Source: Botryotinia globosa (lineage: Eukaryota > Ascomycota > Leotiomycetes > Helotiales > Sclerotiniaceae). Taken from it: 64,000 nt of DNA. Positions 11,444-23,400 of the stretch are shown piece after piece (within the stretch, counting starts at the first letter, position 1; the number at the start of each line of letters is the position of its first letter). The notes under the pieces were generated by a model, which did no database searches, was not told the origin of the DNA, and saw only the letters and a program-made list of their open reading frames with translations. Position numbers and translations under genes: made by a program. The stretch spans positions 1,736,001 through 1,800,000 of the forward strand of contig RCSZ01000014.1 in the NCBI GenBank assembly GCA_014898425.1, in the 5' to 3' direction.

Positions 11444-13849
11444 CTACTCAACATAGCCTTCTTTCTTCTTCTCAAGTCTGATTTTTAGTTTTTGCCTCCA
11501 TTTAGCCACCGCCTTTCTCACTGCGTCCGCAATCTCTGGACCTTCTGCCTCTTCAATAACATCCAGAACCCATCTGACTCTTTCTGTTCGACCCCACTTT
11601 TCATCTCTTACATCCGCAATGATGCCCACCTGTGTAATAGCCCTTGAGATTTCCGACGTCGGTTTAACCTTATGCGCACGAAGATAGTGCCAACATTGTG
11701 TAACATTACGAAGAGCTTGCCTAGGATGCTCGACATTTTGTTGTGCAAACGCTGTTGCCATTTCGTGTATAAGTTCAATTCGTGCTTGTGAAAGAATCTC
11801 TTTTGATGGGGCTTTTCTTTTCCACTTTGGCATTGCTGCATAGATTGGAGCATCCAATGCGGTCCAGATTCCCTCGCTTCCGTGATATACCATTGTAGCA
11901 AACAAAGACGCACACTTCTCGGGCTCGATCTCGCCTATGCAATGTTGCATGTATATATTATACGCAGCTTCGAGATCTACGAAAGTCGTTGTGTTGACGA
12001 GATCTGCTAGAACATTGGAATTTATCCGCAAGTTGAACATTTTTGATTGCCTTAGCACTGCGTGTATATGGCCGAACGCTTGTATATCTCGGAGAAAACT
12101 AAAAAGATCTTGTATCTTCTCGTCGCTCAACTGTCCATACTCTTTTAAAGTCCACAGAAGCCACCCGAAGGATGAGGAAGAATGAAGGGTCTTGATCTTG
12201 AAAGTGTCGATGATCACGCTGCCGTTTGTCAAAGCGCCCTGACTAGCCCAACGGGTTAGAACAAGCTCAGAAATCTGGCGCCATGTCAAAGTATATTCCT
12301 TGGTGCCCAGATTGAACGGGCTAAGATCTTGTTGCTGCAATATTTTGAATGTCTCTGTGAACATTGAATCATCGATGTTTTTCAATCTGGAAAGCACAGA
12401 AAGCCAATTTAATCGTGTTCTGTGGGATTGAGCTAGGTAGTCTTTGAGCCCTGAAACACTCTTCTGGTCCCAGAAAGTTGCGGAACAGATGACGCCTGAA
12501 TGAGATCTGATCAGAAAAGAAGTTATCTCCTTAGGTAAATTGGTTAGAGTTCGGCTCATTACATCAATGGAGTGACTGTGAGGCAAAAACATGTTTTCCG
12601 CAGCCCACAATTCTGTGCTGGCAGTGGAAAGATTCGTAGATGCTTGAATTAGAATTTCTCGAACGCGTTTCAACAGTTCAGGAGTTTCCTTGCCTCGATT
12701 CGACCACATTAGCATTCGGAGGTGGTTAGTACTCCGTTGTGAGGATATCAAAGATGTCTCTGATTTCGTCAAGAGTTTATGTCTGTTTGTTGGAGCAGTC
12801 GTTTTTTGGAGCCAGCTTAATGACCACTTATTGAATACAGACAAAATATTGTCTACATTACTACCTAATTGAGCTGCAGATAATGAAGGAAGTATTTCAG
12901 AAACCAGAAGTTGTGTTTCGTTGGTGCTTGGGAGATTTGCAATCAACGACAGATATTCTGCTATGACTTTCGAATCAAAATCGGCGGGCGTGAGAACTTT
13001 ACAAGACACAATGCCATCCCAGACTTGTCTATAGAAAGAAAGCAGTTTTTTAGCTGCATCAGCATCTCCCCCACAAAAAGAATCTTCCGTCTTTGGCCTT
13101 TGTCTGCTAGAACCTTTGGCCTTGGAGTAAGAGCCGCTATGAATATCCACGAGAACATTTGTAACAGTTCGAAGTGAGTTAAAAAGCAGATCACTAGTAA
13201 CCAGTCCAAGAGTAAGACTCTGTTGAAGTCTTTTACCAAACGATACGCAAAGCTTTGAAGCTTTCTTCGGCCCAACCAGATGTTGATGCCGACCCTTCTT
13301 CTTTTCCGCATTCCAGTCCCCTTTCAACTCGGTAGATTCTCGATGATTGAGCTCTGTTGCCATTTTAAAATCATGAAAATGGTCTTGAATATGCCTTTCC
13401 TGTCGTAAGATATCATAGCCTTTCTCACCCGAGTCTTCCCCAATTGCAGACTCCATAGAAGCGTTCGCAGGTTCTTCGGGCATAGGAGTCCAATTGGTCA
13501 ACCAAGATGGTAAAGCTGGCGGATGCTTTGATTGTTCCATGATTCGAGGTGTTGGAGCCTCCCATTGCGATTCAATCTTCTCTGGCCCCCATGATGAGCA
13601 CCACAAAGCCCCCGGATCGTATATTGAAGCTTGTGTCATCTCTGTGACATATGCCATTCTTCTCCTCCCCAATCTCCTCCTGCTTTCCAACGGACCAGGC
13701 ACTGAGCTCCCATGTCGACGTATTGTATTCGAGGCACCGCAGAAGCGTTGGAATGCATTGCAAAGATCCTCCTCAGAGACCCATACACATTCAAAAGGTG
13801 CTGTGAGATGTTTGAGCCTTCGACAGGAAGTCGATGGGCGAGGGAGCAT
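11444..13849 (-). CDS. Large intronless protein, putative mitochondrial helical-repeat (PPR-like) protein
   Basis: One uninterrupted frame encodes 801 residues from an ATG at 13849. I do not recognise a named family. The first 65 residues are rich in Arg and Ser and nearly free of acids apart from one short stretch, which fits a mitochondrial presequence. Most of the rest is predicted by eye as paired helices (for example the ISELVLTRW, DLVNTTTFVDLEAAYNIYM and ALRNVTQCWHYLRAHKVKP segments), similar in texture to fungal PPR/TPR-like RNA-binding factors. The C terminus ends in a Lys/Arg-rich helix. No transmembrane segment or catalytic motif is evident. It is convergent with TRM82 and divergent from HEM12. 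Coding status is strong because the frame is long and intron-free; function is inference. Confidence 0.75.
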   Translation of the reverse strand: MLPRPSTSCRRLKHLTAPFECVWVSEEDLCNAFQRFCGASNTIRRHGSSVPGPLESRRRLGRRRMAYVTEMTQASIYDPGALWCSSWGPEKIESQWEAPTPRIMEQSKHPPALPSWLTNWTPMPEEPANASMESAIGEDSGEKGYDILRQERHIQDHFHDFKMATELNHRESTELKGDWNAEKKKGRHQHLVGPKKASKLCVSFGKRLQQSLTLGLVTSDLLFNSLRTVTNVLVDIHSGSYSKAKGSSRQRPKTEDSFCGGDADAAKKLLSFYRQVWDGIVSCKVLTPADFDSKVIAEYLSLIANLPSTNETQLLVSEILPSLSAAQLGSNVDNILSVFNKWSLSWLQKTTAPTNRHKLLTKSETSLISSQRSTNHLRMLMWSNRGKETPELLKRVREILIQASTNLSTASTELWAAENMFLPHSHSIDVMSRTLTNLPKEITSFLIRSHSGVICSATFWDQKSVSGLKDYLAQSHRTRLNWLSVLSRLKNIDDSMFTETFKILQQQDLSPFNLGTKEYTLTWRQISELVLTRWASQGALTNGSVIIDTFKIKTLHSSSSFGWLLWTLKEYGQLSDEKIQDLFSFLRDIQAFGHIHAVLRQSKMFNLRINSNVLADLVNTTTFVDLEAAYNIYMQHCIGEIEPEKCASLFATMVYHGSEGIWTALDAPIYAAMPKWKRKAPSKEILSQARIELIHEMATAFAQQNVEHPRQALRNVTQCWHYLRAHKVKPTSEISRAITQVGIIADVRDEKWGRTERVRWVLDVIEEAEGPEIADAVRKAVAKWRQKLKIRLEKKKEGYVE

Positions 13850-14366
13850 CGCTTGTTGAAAAATATGCCAGCCGCGTTAATGCTTTGCGATTCGACATTG
13901 GTGAGGTATTGAAATCAGATCTTTTTGGAGCAGAATGGCATGCTCTATATTCTTCATGCGCAAGATATCGTACAGTGAGAATGACTTCAGCGGAAGCTTT
14001 ATCACTGGACTTTGTCTATCATTAATTCGTGCATAGCGAATAACAATTGAAATGTAACGGATCAACAGTTTTTCCAGAGCTCCCTCGTCCCTCTTAATTT
14101 TGTGGATCTTGAAGCTCATGTTTGGTGGGGTGAAAATGAAACCCCGAAGGGACCATGGGAATTAGGCAATGGTAATAGTAAGAAGTTAAATAGACCAAGG
14201 TTCACATAAACCTTATACTTCAATTAGATTTCTTCCTAACTTCTCCTCGGATCTATTGTCAACCTTGTTGTTTGACCCAATTTCAGACGTTTGTATCTCG
14301 CACATTTGCGGTATTTTTCCAGCGAGAGAGTCCCCTCATTTGGTTTGAGATACAAATTAGTACACC
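13850..14366. promoter_or_regulatory. Divergent promoter region, 801-residue protein (-) / HEM12 (+)
   Basis: 517 bp between opposite start codons. No conserved coding segment is visible. Confidence 0.45.
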
Positions 14367-15692
14367 ATGGAGCATCAATTTGAACCATTACAGAACGATC
14401 TCATCCTTAGAACAGCATGGGGTAAATACAATGATTCCTAAATCTTCAGGATGCTGATTGCTAACGAAGTCCAGGTCAGAAGGTTGAACGTCCACCAATG
14501 TGGGTGATGCGTCAAGGTATGGCCAATGTTTGAAGTCAATGAAATTTATGAGATAGAGATAGCTAACATCTGAAAATCTCACAGCTGGACGTTACCTGCC
14601 TGAATACCACGAAGCAAAAGGAAAGAATGACTTCTTTGAATGCTGCCGGTCTCCGGAGATCGCATCGACATTAACTCTCCAACCCATTGAACGTTTCGCC
14701 GGACTTGTCGACGCAGCCATTATATTTTCCGATATTCTCGTGATTCCTCAAGCTATGGGGATGACCGTAGAGATGGTTGACAAGAAAGGACCTCATTTTC
14801 CCGAACCTCTGGAGTCACCTGAGGATGGCCAATACGAGCGAGTTTTGAACAAGAAGGTAGATGTCGCGGCAGAATTGGACTATGTTTACAAAGCAATCAC
14901 TTTGACCAGACATAAGTTAAAGGGAAGAGTACCATTGTTTGGATTCTGTGGTGCTCCATGGACCCTTTTATGTTACATGGTGGAAGGTGGAGGAAGCAAG
15001 TTGTTTGTGAAGACCAAGACTTGGGTTTACAGGTATCCAGAAGCAAGCAAGGCTCTTCTTCAGAAGATCGCAGAAGTATGTGTAGAGTATTTGGCTTTGC
15101 AAGTAAAGGCTGGTGCACAGGTAAGTTGATGAGCTGCTCACGACTGGACTTGGCCGGAATTAATGGTTATATCAGTTGATTCAAGTTTTCGACTCGTGGG
15201 CTGCGGAATTATCCCCATCTTCTTTCAAGGAGTTCTCACGACCATATCTTGCCTATATATCGGAAAATCTACCAAAACGCTTAAAGGAGCTCGGTCTCGA
15301 GCAAGTCCCAATGGTTGTATTTGCAAAGGGAGCTTGGTATGCCTTGGACTCCTTGTGTGATTTAGGATACCAGGTAGTAGGTTTGGACTGGTTACAAGAC
15401 CCCGCGGAGGCTGTTCGGATACGAGGAGACCGCCCAGTTGTCTTCCAAGGCAATGCAGACCCAGGAGTTCTATATGGAACTCGCTCCGAAATCACTCGGG
15501 TAGTCGAGGAAATGGTAAATGGGTTCGGTGGAGGAAAACAAGGATGGATTGCAAATCTCGGTCATGGTTGGTATTTCCTATTCGACTGCTTTTTCTCAAC
15601 TAATCCATTTTCTTCTCACAGGTATCACGCCATTCGTCAACCCCGAGGATTTGAAATTCTATTTCCAAGAGATTCACCGACTAACCAAGTGA
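14367..15692 (+). CDS. HEM12: Uroporphyrinogen decarboxylase
   Basis: Five exons (14367-14421, 14475-14516, 14585-15120, 15176-15566, 15622-15692) encode 364 residues, the normal family length. It decarboxylates the four acetate groups of uroporphyrinogen III to give coproporphyrinogen III in cytosolic heme synthesis. The signature [17 protein letters not shown] is split by the second intron. The [13 protein letters not shown] region carries the catalytic Asp. [21 protein letters not shown] and the C-terminal [13 protein letters not shown] (split by the last intron) are all family landmarks. The second exon is only 42 nt. Its stop codon lies 24 bp from the stop codon of the convergent cytosine deaminase gene, so the two 3' UTRs must overlap. 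Confidence 0.97.
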
Positions 15693-15716
15693 TGCCAAAA
15701 TCATGAAGCGTATTGA

Positions 15717-16501
15717 TCATTCCTTGGTGTGAACCCTCTTCTCGACACCAATGTCTTCGTTCCTATGAGAAGTATCGAGTCACAGATAGTCCTTTGGGAT
15801 TAGAATGTATAACATACCACAATTCTGGCTTCTCGCTGATGAACTTCTCCATCAATTCCTGGCACTCTTCGCTTTGCATATTGACAACTTCAATTCCTCT
15901 TTGCTTCAAATATGCTTCACCGCCGAGGAAAGTATTGTTCTCACCCACGACGACTCGTGATATTCCGTACAAAATACATGCTCCCGTACTTTCCATCGTG
16001 ATTAGTATTCCTGGTCATTCATATGAACATCAAACGTACCACATATCACAAGGAGACAATCTACCCGTAATTTGTTAGTTTGGTCTTCTTGAATATGGGA
16101 ATCTGTTTGATGGCGAGGTTTTCTCTTGACATACGTTGTATACATGGTGGACCCCTTATAAGCTGAGGCAGGGAGGCGACCTGAATTCTCCAAAGCGGAT
16201 GTCTCTCCCTAAGTTGCATCAACATTTCCTCATTCGCAAGCAACAAACAATATTAAGTCTTACATGATGGATAGCACTCCCTTTCTGGACTCTCATATTA
16301 TGGCCACGGCCCAACAACTTCCCATCTCTTGAGACTAAAGCTGCACCAATCTGACATTGATGGCATCTTGATTAGAAATGGCCAGAGATTGGTGGTAGAA
16401 ATGATTTTGGGGATTCGTACAGGCACACCACCTTCTTCATATCCAATGTTGGCTTCTTCGACGGCAATGGCAAAGGCTTCTTGATCGCTCAGGGAAGTCA
16501 T
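15717..16501 (-). CDS. FCY1: Cytosine deaminase (yeast Fcy1 type)
   Basis: Six exons (16501-16421, 16350-16264, 16208-16135, 16060-16040, 15988-15818, 15762-15717) encode 159 residues, matching yeast Fcy1 (158). The enzyme deaminates cytosine to uracil in pyrimidine salvage and also converts 5-fluorocytosine. Zinc ligands and catalytic acid are visible: His56 and Glu58 in HHGETSALE, and Cys85 and Cys88 in SPCDMC. The C terminus ELWNEDIGVEKRVHTKE is typical of the family. The SPCDMC motif lies on a 21-nt exon of its own. Intron 4 uses an AAG acceptor at 15989. The last intron splits the Trp of ELW. All phases agree. Confidence 0.93.
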
Positions 16502-17516
16502 GACTAAAAGTAGTAACCTGGTGCCAGGTAGTTTTTGATGCGGTTTGATGGGGGGGATGCCAAAAAAAGGAAGAATTATCAACAGCTTATCGATAAGAAA
16601 CCCACCCACCTTTAAAGTTTGATATTATCATCTGATGGTGATTGGTTGAGGTGGAAATCCCGGATGGGACATTACTGTGTTAGTCTCGATACAGTCTAGC
16701 TTAGCCTTATATCGGAATAAGCAAAACGAAGGGGATGGTGTGGAAAGAAATGGATACAGAACAGAGAACAGACACAGACCGTGGACAGGTGGTGAGACAA
16801 GAATTGGAAGCTGAAGACTGAAATGAAAGCATTGATTACATGATAATTAGATGATAATCACATGATACACGTTGAATCCATTAAAGTTACTACTGGGTAT
16901 TCATTGTGAAATGATATATACCTAGTATCATATACTATATACGCCACTCACATATATAGCTACCTATTTAGGTATATAAATTGATTGGATATTTATACAT
17001 CTATATAAAATCCAAACCTGAGGGTCCTCGGAGGGGCAGATTTTCCTAATTTCCCCCCAAAGAATACATTCCCAATCCTTGTCCATTTTCGAGACCCTTC
17101 TTTCAGATTCTAAAATATTTTGCCCGCTGCTTCTTCCTGCTTCTGTCTTCTGTCTTCTGTCTTCCCTCCTTCCTTATTACTAAATCACTCCAAGGCAAGA
17201 CAAGGCGAAACTACGAAACTACTGTACTGGGTAATAAATAATAAGAATAAGAAGAAGAAGAAGAATCTCATTCACATCTGGCTGGGCACACACTACCATA
17301 CCATACCTACTACTTCTTTATTTAGTCCATTCAGAGAAATCTTACTTACTTCCATTACTTTCTTCCTTTCCCTTTCGAAATCATCCATCACCCATTTGCA
17401 ATCAATCCCCTTCCACCCTCTTCTACTCTTAATTATTTCGTCAATTAAAGTTTGTCAAAGTTTATCAAGCTACACTTTGAAAATACTTTCTTGAGTCTGA
17501 AAGCTATTCCCTCGAG

Positions 17517-17550
17517 AAACAAACAAACAAACAAACAAACAAACAAACAA
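17517..17550. repeat. (AAAC)n microsatellite
   Basis: About eight uninterrupted AAAC units in the probable 5' leader of the YDJ1-type gene. Confidence 0.9.
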
Positions 17551-17630
17551 AAAAGAACTTTTACTTGTTCTTCCCTCAACCCTCAAACTTTCCCTACTTG
17601 TGCGCGCCGAGTCGTGAACAGTACCAAGTT

Positions 17631-17827
17631 GTAAGTAATTCATGGTTTCCACAATTCTAGTCATGCAGCCTGTCTATGGTAGTATCTCAATATGTGCTAC
17701 CGTACCATGATGAGTTGTATTGGCATACTTATCTATGTGATTCTACGGGCCCATCATGACACTCGTTGGTTGGTTTACTTTGATGCGATTCTCGGATGGC
17801 TAACACTTCTTCTACCACTACTTCTAG
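17631..17827 (+). other. Candidate 5'-UTR intron of the YDJ1-type gene
   Basis: A perfect GTAAGT donor at 17631 is followed by a GGCTAACAC branch-like element near 17799 and a pyrimidine-rich tract ending TTCTAG at 17827, about 120 bp before the ATG. The spacing between branch site and acceptor is typical of this window's coding introns. It is predicted from splice signals only. Confidence 0.45.
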
Positions 17828-17946
17828 AATACCCAAGAGCCTAGTCTGACATTGTATTTAAAGTCTCTCGTCGACCAGAAACACAAACTCAAACACATAA
17901 AGAAAATCAACCTTAAAGAGATCTTTTCTCTACACCAGTATACAAG

Positions 17947-19405
17947 ATGGTCAAGGATACCAAGCTATACGATCTGTTGAGTGTAAGGCTCCATCCCTCT
18001 CTGTGATTCAGAGAACAATGCTCAACTCCAAAAATAGGTTGCACCAACTGCCACTGAAGCAGAACTCAAGAAAGCATACAAAGTCGGGGCTCTGAAACAT
18101 CACCCAGGTTAGTAATTCCCCAGATTCTTCCCTCTTGGTGTTCTTTTCTTCTTTCTCTCACTTCCGAGACGTGATTCTGACATCCAGCCAATAGACAAGA
18201 ATCAACACAACCCTGACGCCGAGGAAAAATTCAAGGAAATCTCCAGAGCATACGAAATTCTTTCGGATCCCCAAAAGCGCCAAATCTATGATCAATATGG
18301 CGAAGAAGGATTGGAGGGTGGTGGAGGAGCCGGTGGAATGAATGCCGAAGATTTGTTCTCACAATTCTTCGGTGGTGGTTCTGCATTTGGCGGTGGTGGA
18401 TTCGGCGGTATGTTCGGTGGTGGTGGTGGTGGCATGCAACAACGTGGCCCACCAAAGGCTCGTACCATTCATCACGTCCACAAGGTTTCACTTGAGGACA
18501 TCTATCGCGGAAAAGTCTCCAAACTCGCTCTCCAGAAATCCGTCATCTGCCCCAAGTGTGAGGGACGAGGTGGAAAGGAAGGTGCCGTTAAGAAGTGTGC
18601 TGGATGTGACGGTCATGGTATGAAGACAATGATGCGCCAGATGGGACCCATGATCCAACGTTTCCAGACTGTCTGCCCTGACTGTAATGGAGAGGGAGAG
18701 ATCATCCGTGAAAAGGACAAGTGCAAGGGCTGCAATGGTAAAAAGACTACTGTGGAAAGAAAGGTCTTGCACGTCCATGTCGACAGAGGTGTTCGCAGTG
18801 GACACAAAATCGATTTCAGAGGCGAGGGTGATCAAACACCAGGCGTTCAACCAGGTGATGTTGTTTTCGAAATCGAGCAAAAACCACATGACCGTTTCCA
18901 ACGCAAAGACGACGATTTGTTTTTCCATGCCGAGGTTGATCTTTCGACTGCCCTTGCTGGTGGAACTATCTTTGTTGAACATTTGGATGAACGATGGTTG
19001 AGCGTTGAAATCCTTCCAGGAGAAGTTATCAGCCCAGGTAAGCAATGTATTCCGATGCACCCACATTGAATTGGGTTAACAGTTTTTATAGGAAGTGTCA
19101 AGATGATTCGTGGCCAGGGTATGCCTTCATATCGTCACCACGATCACGGAAACTTGTACATCCAATTTGATGTCAAATTCCCAGAGAAGAACTGGACCAC
19201 CGATCCTGCAGCGTTCGAGGCCCTCAAGACCATTCTTCCACCCGCGCCAGAAGGCATAACACCACCTACCGATGCGATGACCGAAGTTGCCGATCTCGAG
19301 GATGTCGATGCCAGTCAACAAGCTAGAGCCTCAGGTGCCGGTGCCATGGACGAGGACGATGAAGATGGCCAAGGTGGCGAACGTGTCCAATGTGCTTCTC
19401 AATAA
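17947..19405 (+). CDS. YDJ1: Type I DnaJ/Hsp40 co-chaperone (Ydj1/Mas5-like), farnesylated
   Basis: Four exons (17947-17982, 18038-18107, 18195-19037, 19092-19405) encode 420 residues. It stimulates Hsp70 ATPase activity and delivers unfolded clients in the cytosol. The J-domain is residues 1-70 with HPD at 34-36, followed by a Gly-rich G/F linker. Four zinc-finger repeats follow: [24 protein letters not shown] and CKGCNGKK. Two beta-sandwich substrate domains and an acidic tail complete the protein. The last four residues, CASQ, form a CaaX box for farnesylation, as in yeast Ydj1, which tethers it to the ER and mitochondrial surface. The HPD loop is interrupted by the second intron. The leader is long and pyrimidine-rich. 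Confidence 0.96.
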
Positions 19406-20441
19406 ACTCATAGTAGTATTGGCGTTTGGCCTGGGGATTTTCTTCTTACTTTTCTTTCTTCATACAGAGATTTTTTCATCAACCTCTTTTGCATCTTTCG
19501 TCGGTTATATGATACACTATACTTGTTCTTCATGATCTCAAGTGCGATACCACCATGGCCAATTCAAATTTTCAAGACAAGGGCTTCTTGAATCTTGGCC
19601 ATTAGCATACACGAATGACGAGATGAGCGGGTTTCGTTTCTGGGTGAATAGACGAGGGCTCGGAAGAACGAAGGGGCTAAGAGCCTTTGGACAACTCGAT
19701 GTGCATGAATGGTGCGGACCCTAATTTTCTTATGAGAACATGAAAATCATACATTATGAAATGAATGGTGCATCTTTTCCAAAAGTTTCAGACGATCTCA
19801 GATCAAGATGAAATCAGAATTGATGGAATCAATACATTCGAGAACCTCTGGCTGATGATCTCTTAACTTAATATGGCGTTTAGACAGCTGGGATAGATAG
19901 CATGTAGGAAAAGAAGCAGATTATGAATCATTGTTTGTGCGTTGTGAATGGCATGATTATGTGATATGATGCTTTACTGCGAGGTGACATGTACGTGAAT
20001 TTGCAGATGTTCCTTAATAGTCTTCTGGTCGTGAATCTAATGATGTGACCAATGTACCCAACCCATACTCTTTAGCCGAAGGAAAAGGAGGGTCCCTAAA
20101 ATATTTCAGACACATACAAATCCATTGACTCATAAATTTCGTTCAATTGTATTCATTAAAACGAGGCACTAACTACGGTACTGGCATCAGTAATGGTATT
20201 GTTACACACAAGCATCCATCTATCAAATTCTCATGCAACTTCTTCGTTCTCATATCCATCCATGCATGACTAAGTTCCTAAAAGTATTCTCCATCCCCCA
20301 TCCCATCCCATCCCATCGACATAAACATTATAAACGCCTCCTCTCAACTTTTTCTCACCTCAGAATATCTCTTTAAAGCATGTGCTAAGCCATACAAAAA
20401 AAAATATACGTCCATCCCTCATCCACCTTCTCGACTCTCAT
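19406..20441. other. Intergenic, convergent 3' flanks of YDJ1 and NUP159
   Basis: About 1 kb between converging stops. It shows a short CCCATCCCATCC run near 20295-20318 and nothing with coding character. Confidence 0.5.
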
Positions 20442-23400
20442 CTACTCATCCTCAAAAGGCTTGACCTTAACTCCAGCACCCTTAACTGCCCTTCTCAATC
20501 TACCCCTCGCTTCTCTCTTCCTCTTCGCCGCTCCACTCAATTCCGATTTTTCTTCAGCACTGTACCCACTGACCTTCTTCCTCGGACTGGGACTTCCATA
20601 CATCGAACCTGAACCACTCATCATGAAAGTCGATCCGCCTAATCTTCTCGAAGCCGAACCCTTAAACTGACTTTCTGGTGTGTAGAAAAGTCTACTCGAG
20701 TTCGAGGTACCAGGTGTATTGACTCTCATGCTTAATCTGTTTGTACTCTTCTGCGGTGTTCTCAAGGAGGGCGAGGATTCTCGACTAGTAGTATTGAATC
20801 TCATTTTGCGCATCTGGTTTTCGAGAACATCAACATCGCCGCTGCGTTTTTCCGCCATAGAAGTCATTTTGGTGATAGTACGCATGATCGCTTCAACGGT
20901 GGGAGCTGCGGTTTTTGCACTCCCGATGGAATCCTGAGATGCAATTTTAGCTCTGAGAACCGTGAGGCCTTCTTCGGCTTCAGAGAGGAGTTTTTGGAAG
21001 TTCAAGTAATCTCGACGAAGATCATGTTGCTGTGCGGCTTGCTCGGCGTTGAGTGGTTGTGCTCGAGCTATCGCTACTTGGTCAGGGTGTGTATGTGATT
21101 GAACTGTCTTTTTGACTTCTTCGAATCTTTGTCTTAATTTGACAGTTTCCTTCTCGAGGTTTTCGCAAGTTTCGATTTTGTCATCCACATCTTGAATTCT
21201 ACCCATTTCGAGTTCGCGAGCCAGGTCCTTTTCCACAATATAGGAAAGTGCTTTTATTTCATCTAGGCACCATGACTCATCATCTTCAAGATCCTTTCTG
21301 CCCCTGTCTTCTTCGAGTTGCTCGGTGTGGCCCTTGAGGAAGGATTTTAAAGCCTTTGCGTTTAGACCAAGAGTGTCAATCATAGAATTGATATCGCGGT
21401 ACAAAATTTCTACCTGAGCCGGAATACTATCACCTTTTTCAGGCGATTTAACATCTGAGTAAGCAACGAATTCATCTAACGTCCTCGTGGCTTCAATGTC
21501 CTCTGTGAGGAATTTCTGCATCTTATCATCTTCATCATCGACGAGTGATCTAGTCTCCTCTGCCTCCTTTCTTAGTCTGGCCTCAAGACGACGCTGTTCT
21601 TGTGCCCTCTCTTGTTCAACAGATGTCGCAAAAGTGCTTTGCGTGGGCGTAACTGCTCGTCCTGGTGGCTTTTGCGCGTTCAGTAGATGTGATGCGAATC
21701 CTGGCGCACTGGCAGACCTTGACGCATCGGGACGCATCATTCGCGGCGGAACAGCCGTTCTCACGGGACTGGGTGACCGAGGTGATGGAGGAATTGTAGG
21801 GCCTGTTGGCGGCGGTAGTTTGGGAGCAGCACTAATTTCCCCGAAGAGACCCCTCGATTGTCCAAACGAGGGAGGCTTTTGTATTTTTGTGAAAGGACCG
21901 AGATCTGCTTTGGCTTTCTGGTTGCCTCCGAAGGAGCTCTGGGGTGTTGGGATTGGCGTGACGTTGTTCTCAGGTGTTGGACTATCTAGCTTTCCAAGAT
22001 CCTCCCCGCTTCCCTCTTCACTCGGCTCTTTGCTCTGATCGTCTTCTTCATCTTCTGTAAGGAAGTCGGAATCATCACCTTCATCATCCGGGCCTCCAGG
22101 TATATCATCTGTTGGGGATTCAGGTGCACGTGCTTGAGCCGGCGGCTGAGAGTCTTTTTTGATTGGAGGTGGTATTTCGGTTTGAGTTGGTTTAGGCTTT
22201 AGAACAAAATCGGGTGGCAAGGGTGCATCATTCTCCCTTTCAAAGGTAGGAATATCTTTAGCTACGGGTTTAGGTTTAGGTGTGAAATCCGGAGGAAGTG
22301 GTGCATCATTTTCAGAGGCAGACGTTTCGCCGACAGTGTAGCTGGATTTACTTGTTGGATCTGGGGGCAGAGGGGCTTGAGGCATTCTATCGCTTGGTTC
22401 TTGTTTGATCTTCACAGGTGGTGAAGAAGGAGCTGGAGCTGGCTTAGTAGGTATAGCCGCGGCGAAGGGATTTGGGGTGGCTTTAGCCGGGGCTGCGAAA
22501 GGATTTGGGGCCGCCTTTACTTCGGTGCTCGCGAAAGGGTTGGGCTTTGTGGATCCAGAAGCAGAACCAAAAAGTCCACCACCAGTAGCGGGGGCTGTTG
22601 TGTTAAAGAATGAAGACTTTGCCGGGGCAGGAGTTGAACTTGGGGTTACGGATTGAGGTTGTGTTTGATCCTCTGCTTCTGGAGCGTCCATATCTGCATC
22701 TTTTGAAACAGGTGGTTGCACAGCGGGGGTCTTCTCTGCCTCTTTCAAAGCGTTACCAAAGGCTCCACCCCCAAAGAACGAATTCTTTGTTGCAGTCGTG
22801 TTATCTGGCTCGGATTCTTTAGAAGTATCGGCCTTGAACGTGGAACCAATGACAAACTTACCGCCTCCGAAAGTACTTGACGAAGACTGTTGCTCAGTTT
22901 TATTGGCACCCCCGAAGAGACTGCTAGATTGCGGAGTATTGCTAGTATTGCTGGAACCGAATATCCCGCCACTAGTGCTTGGAGCGTTGTTGTTAGTAGA
23001 ACCAAAAATACCACCTCCAGTGGCGGGCAATGCGGCAGTTTTAGAACCAAATATGCTTCCTCCGGTGGCTGGGGTAGCTGCAGCGGCGAAGCCACCTTGA
23101 TTCGCAAAATTAGCAAATCCTCCAGACGCTTGAGGCTTGCTTCCAGTAGCAGCACTTGAGCCAAATACAGGCTGAGATGCCCCCAAAGCACTTGATTGAC
23201 CGAAAGCTGTGCCTGTGCCTGTGCTTGGCGCAGCAGTATTCGTAGAACCCCATACTGATTGTCGCCCTGGCAAACCCGATTGTCCGAATGCTGGAGCGGA
23301 TGGTGTACCGAAGGCTGGCGCGCCGAAAGCTGGACCTGCTTGTGCTGCAGGAGGGGCCATTGATGGAGTACCAAAACTTGGCGTTCCAAATGCTTGACCG

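Larger units (their letters stand above)
16502..17946. promoter_or_regulatory. Divergent promoter/leader region, FCY1 (-) / YDJ1 (+)
   Basis: About 1.4 kb between start codons. It contains an AT-rich zone around 16900-17010, pyrimidine-rich stretches at 17100-17430, an AAAC repeat at 17517-17550, and a candidate 5'-UTR intron of the chaperone gene (17631-17827). No coding segment is supported. Confidence 0.5.
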
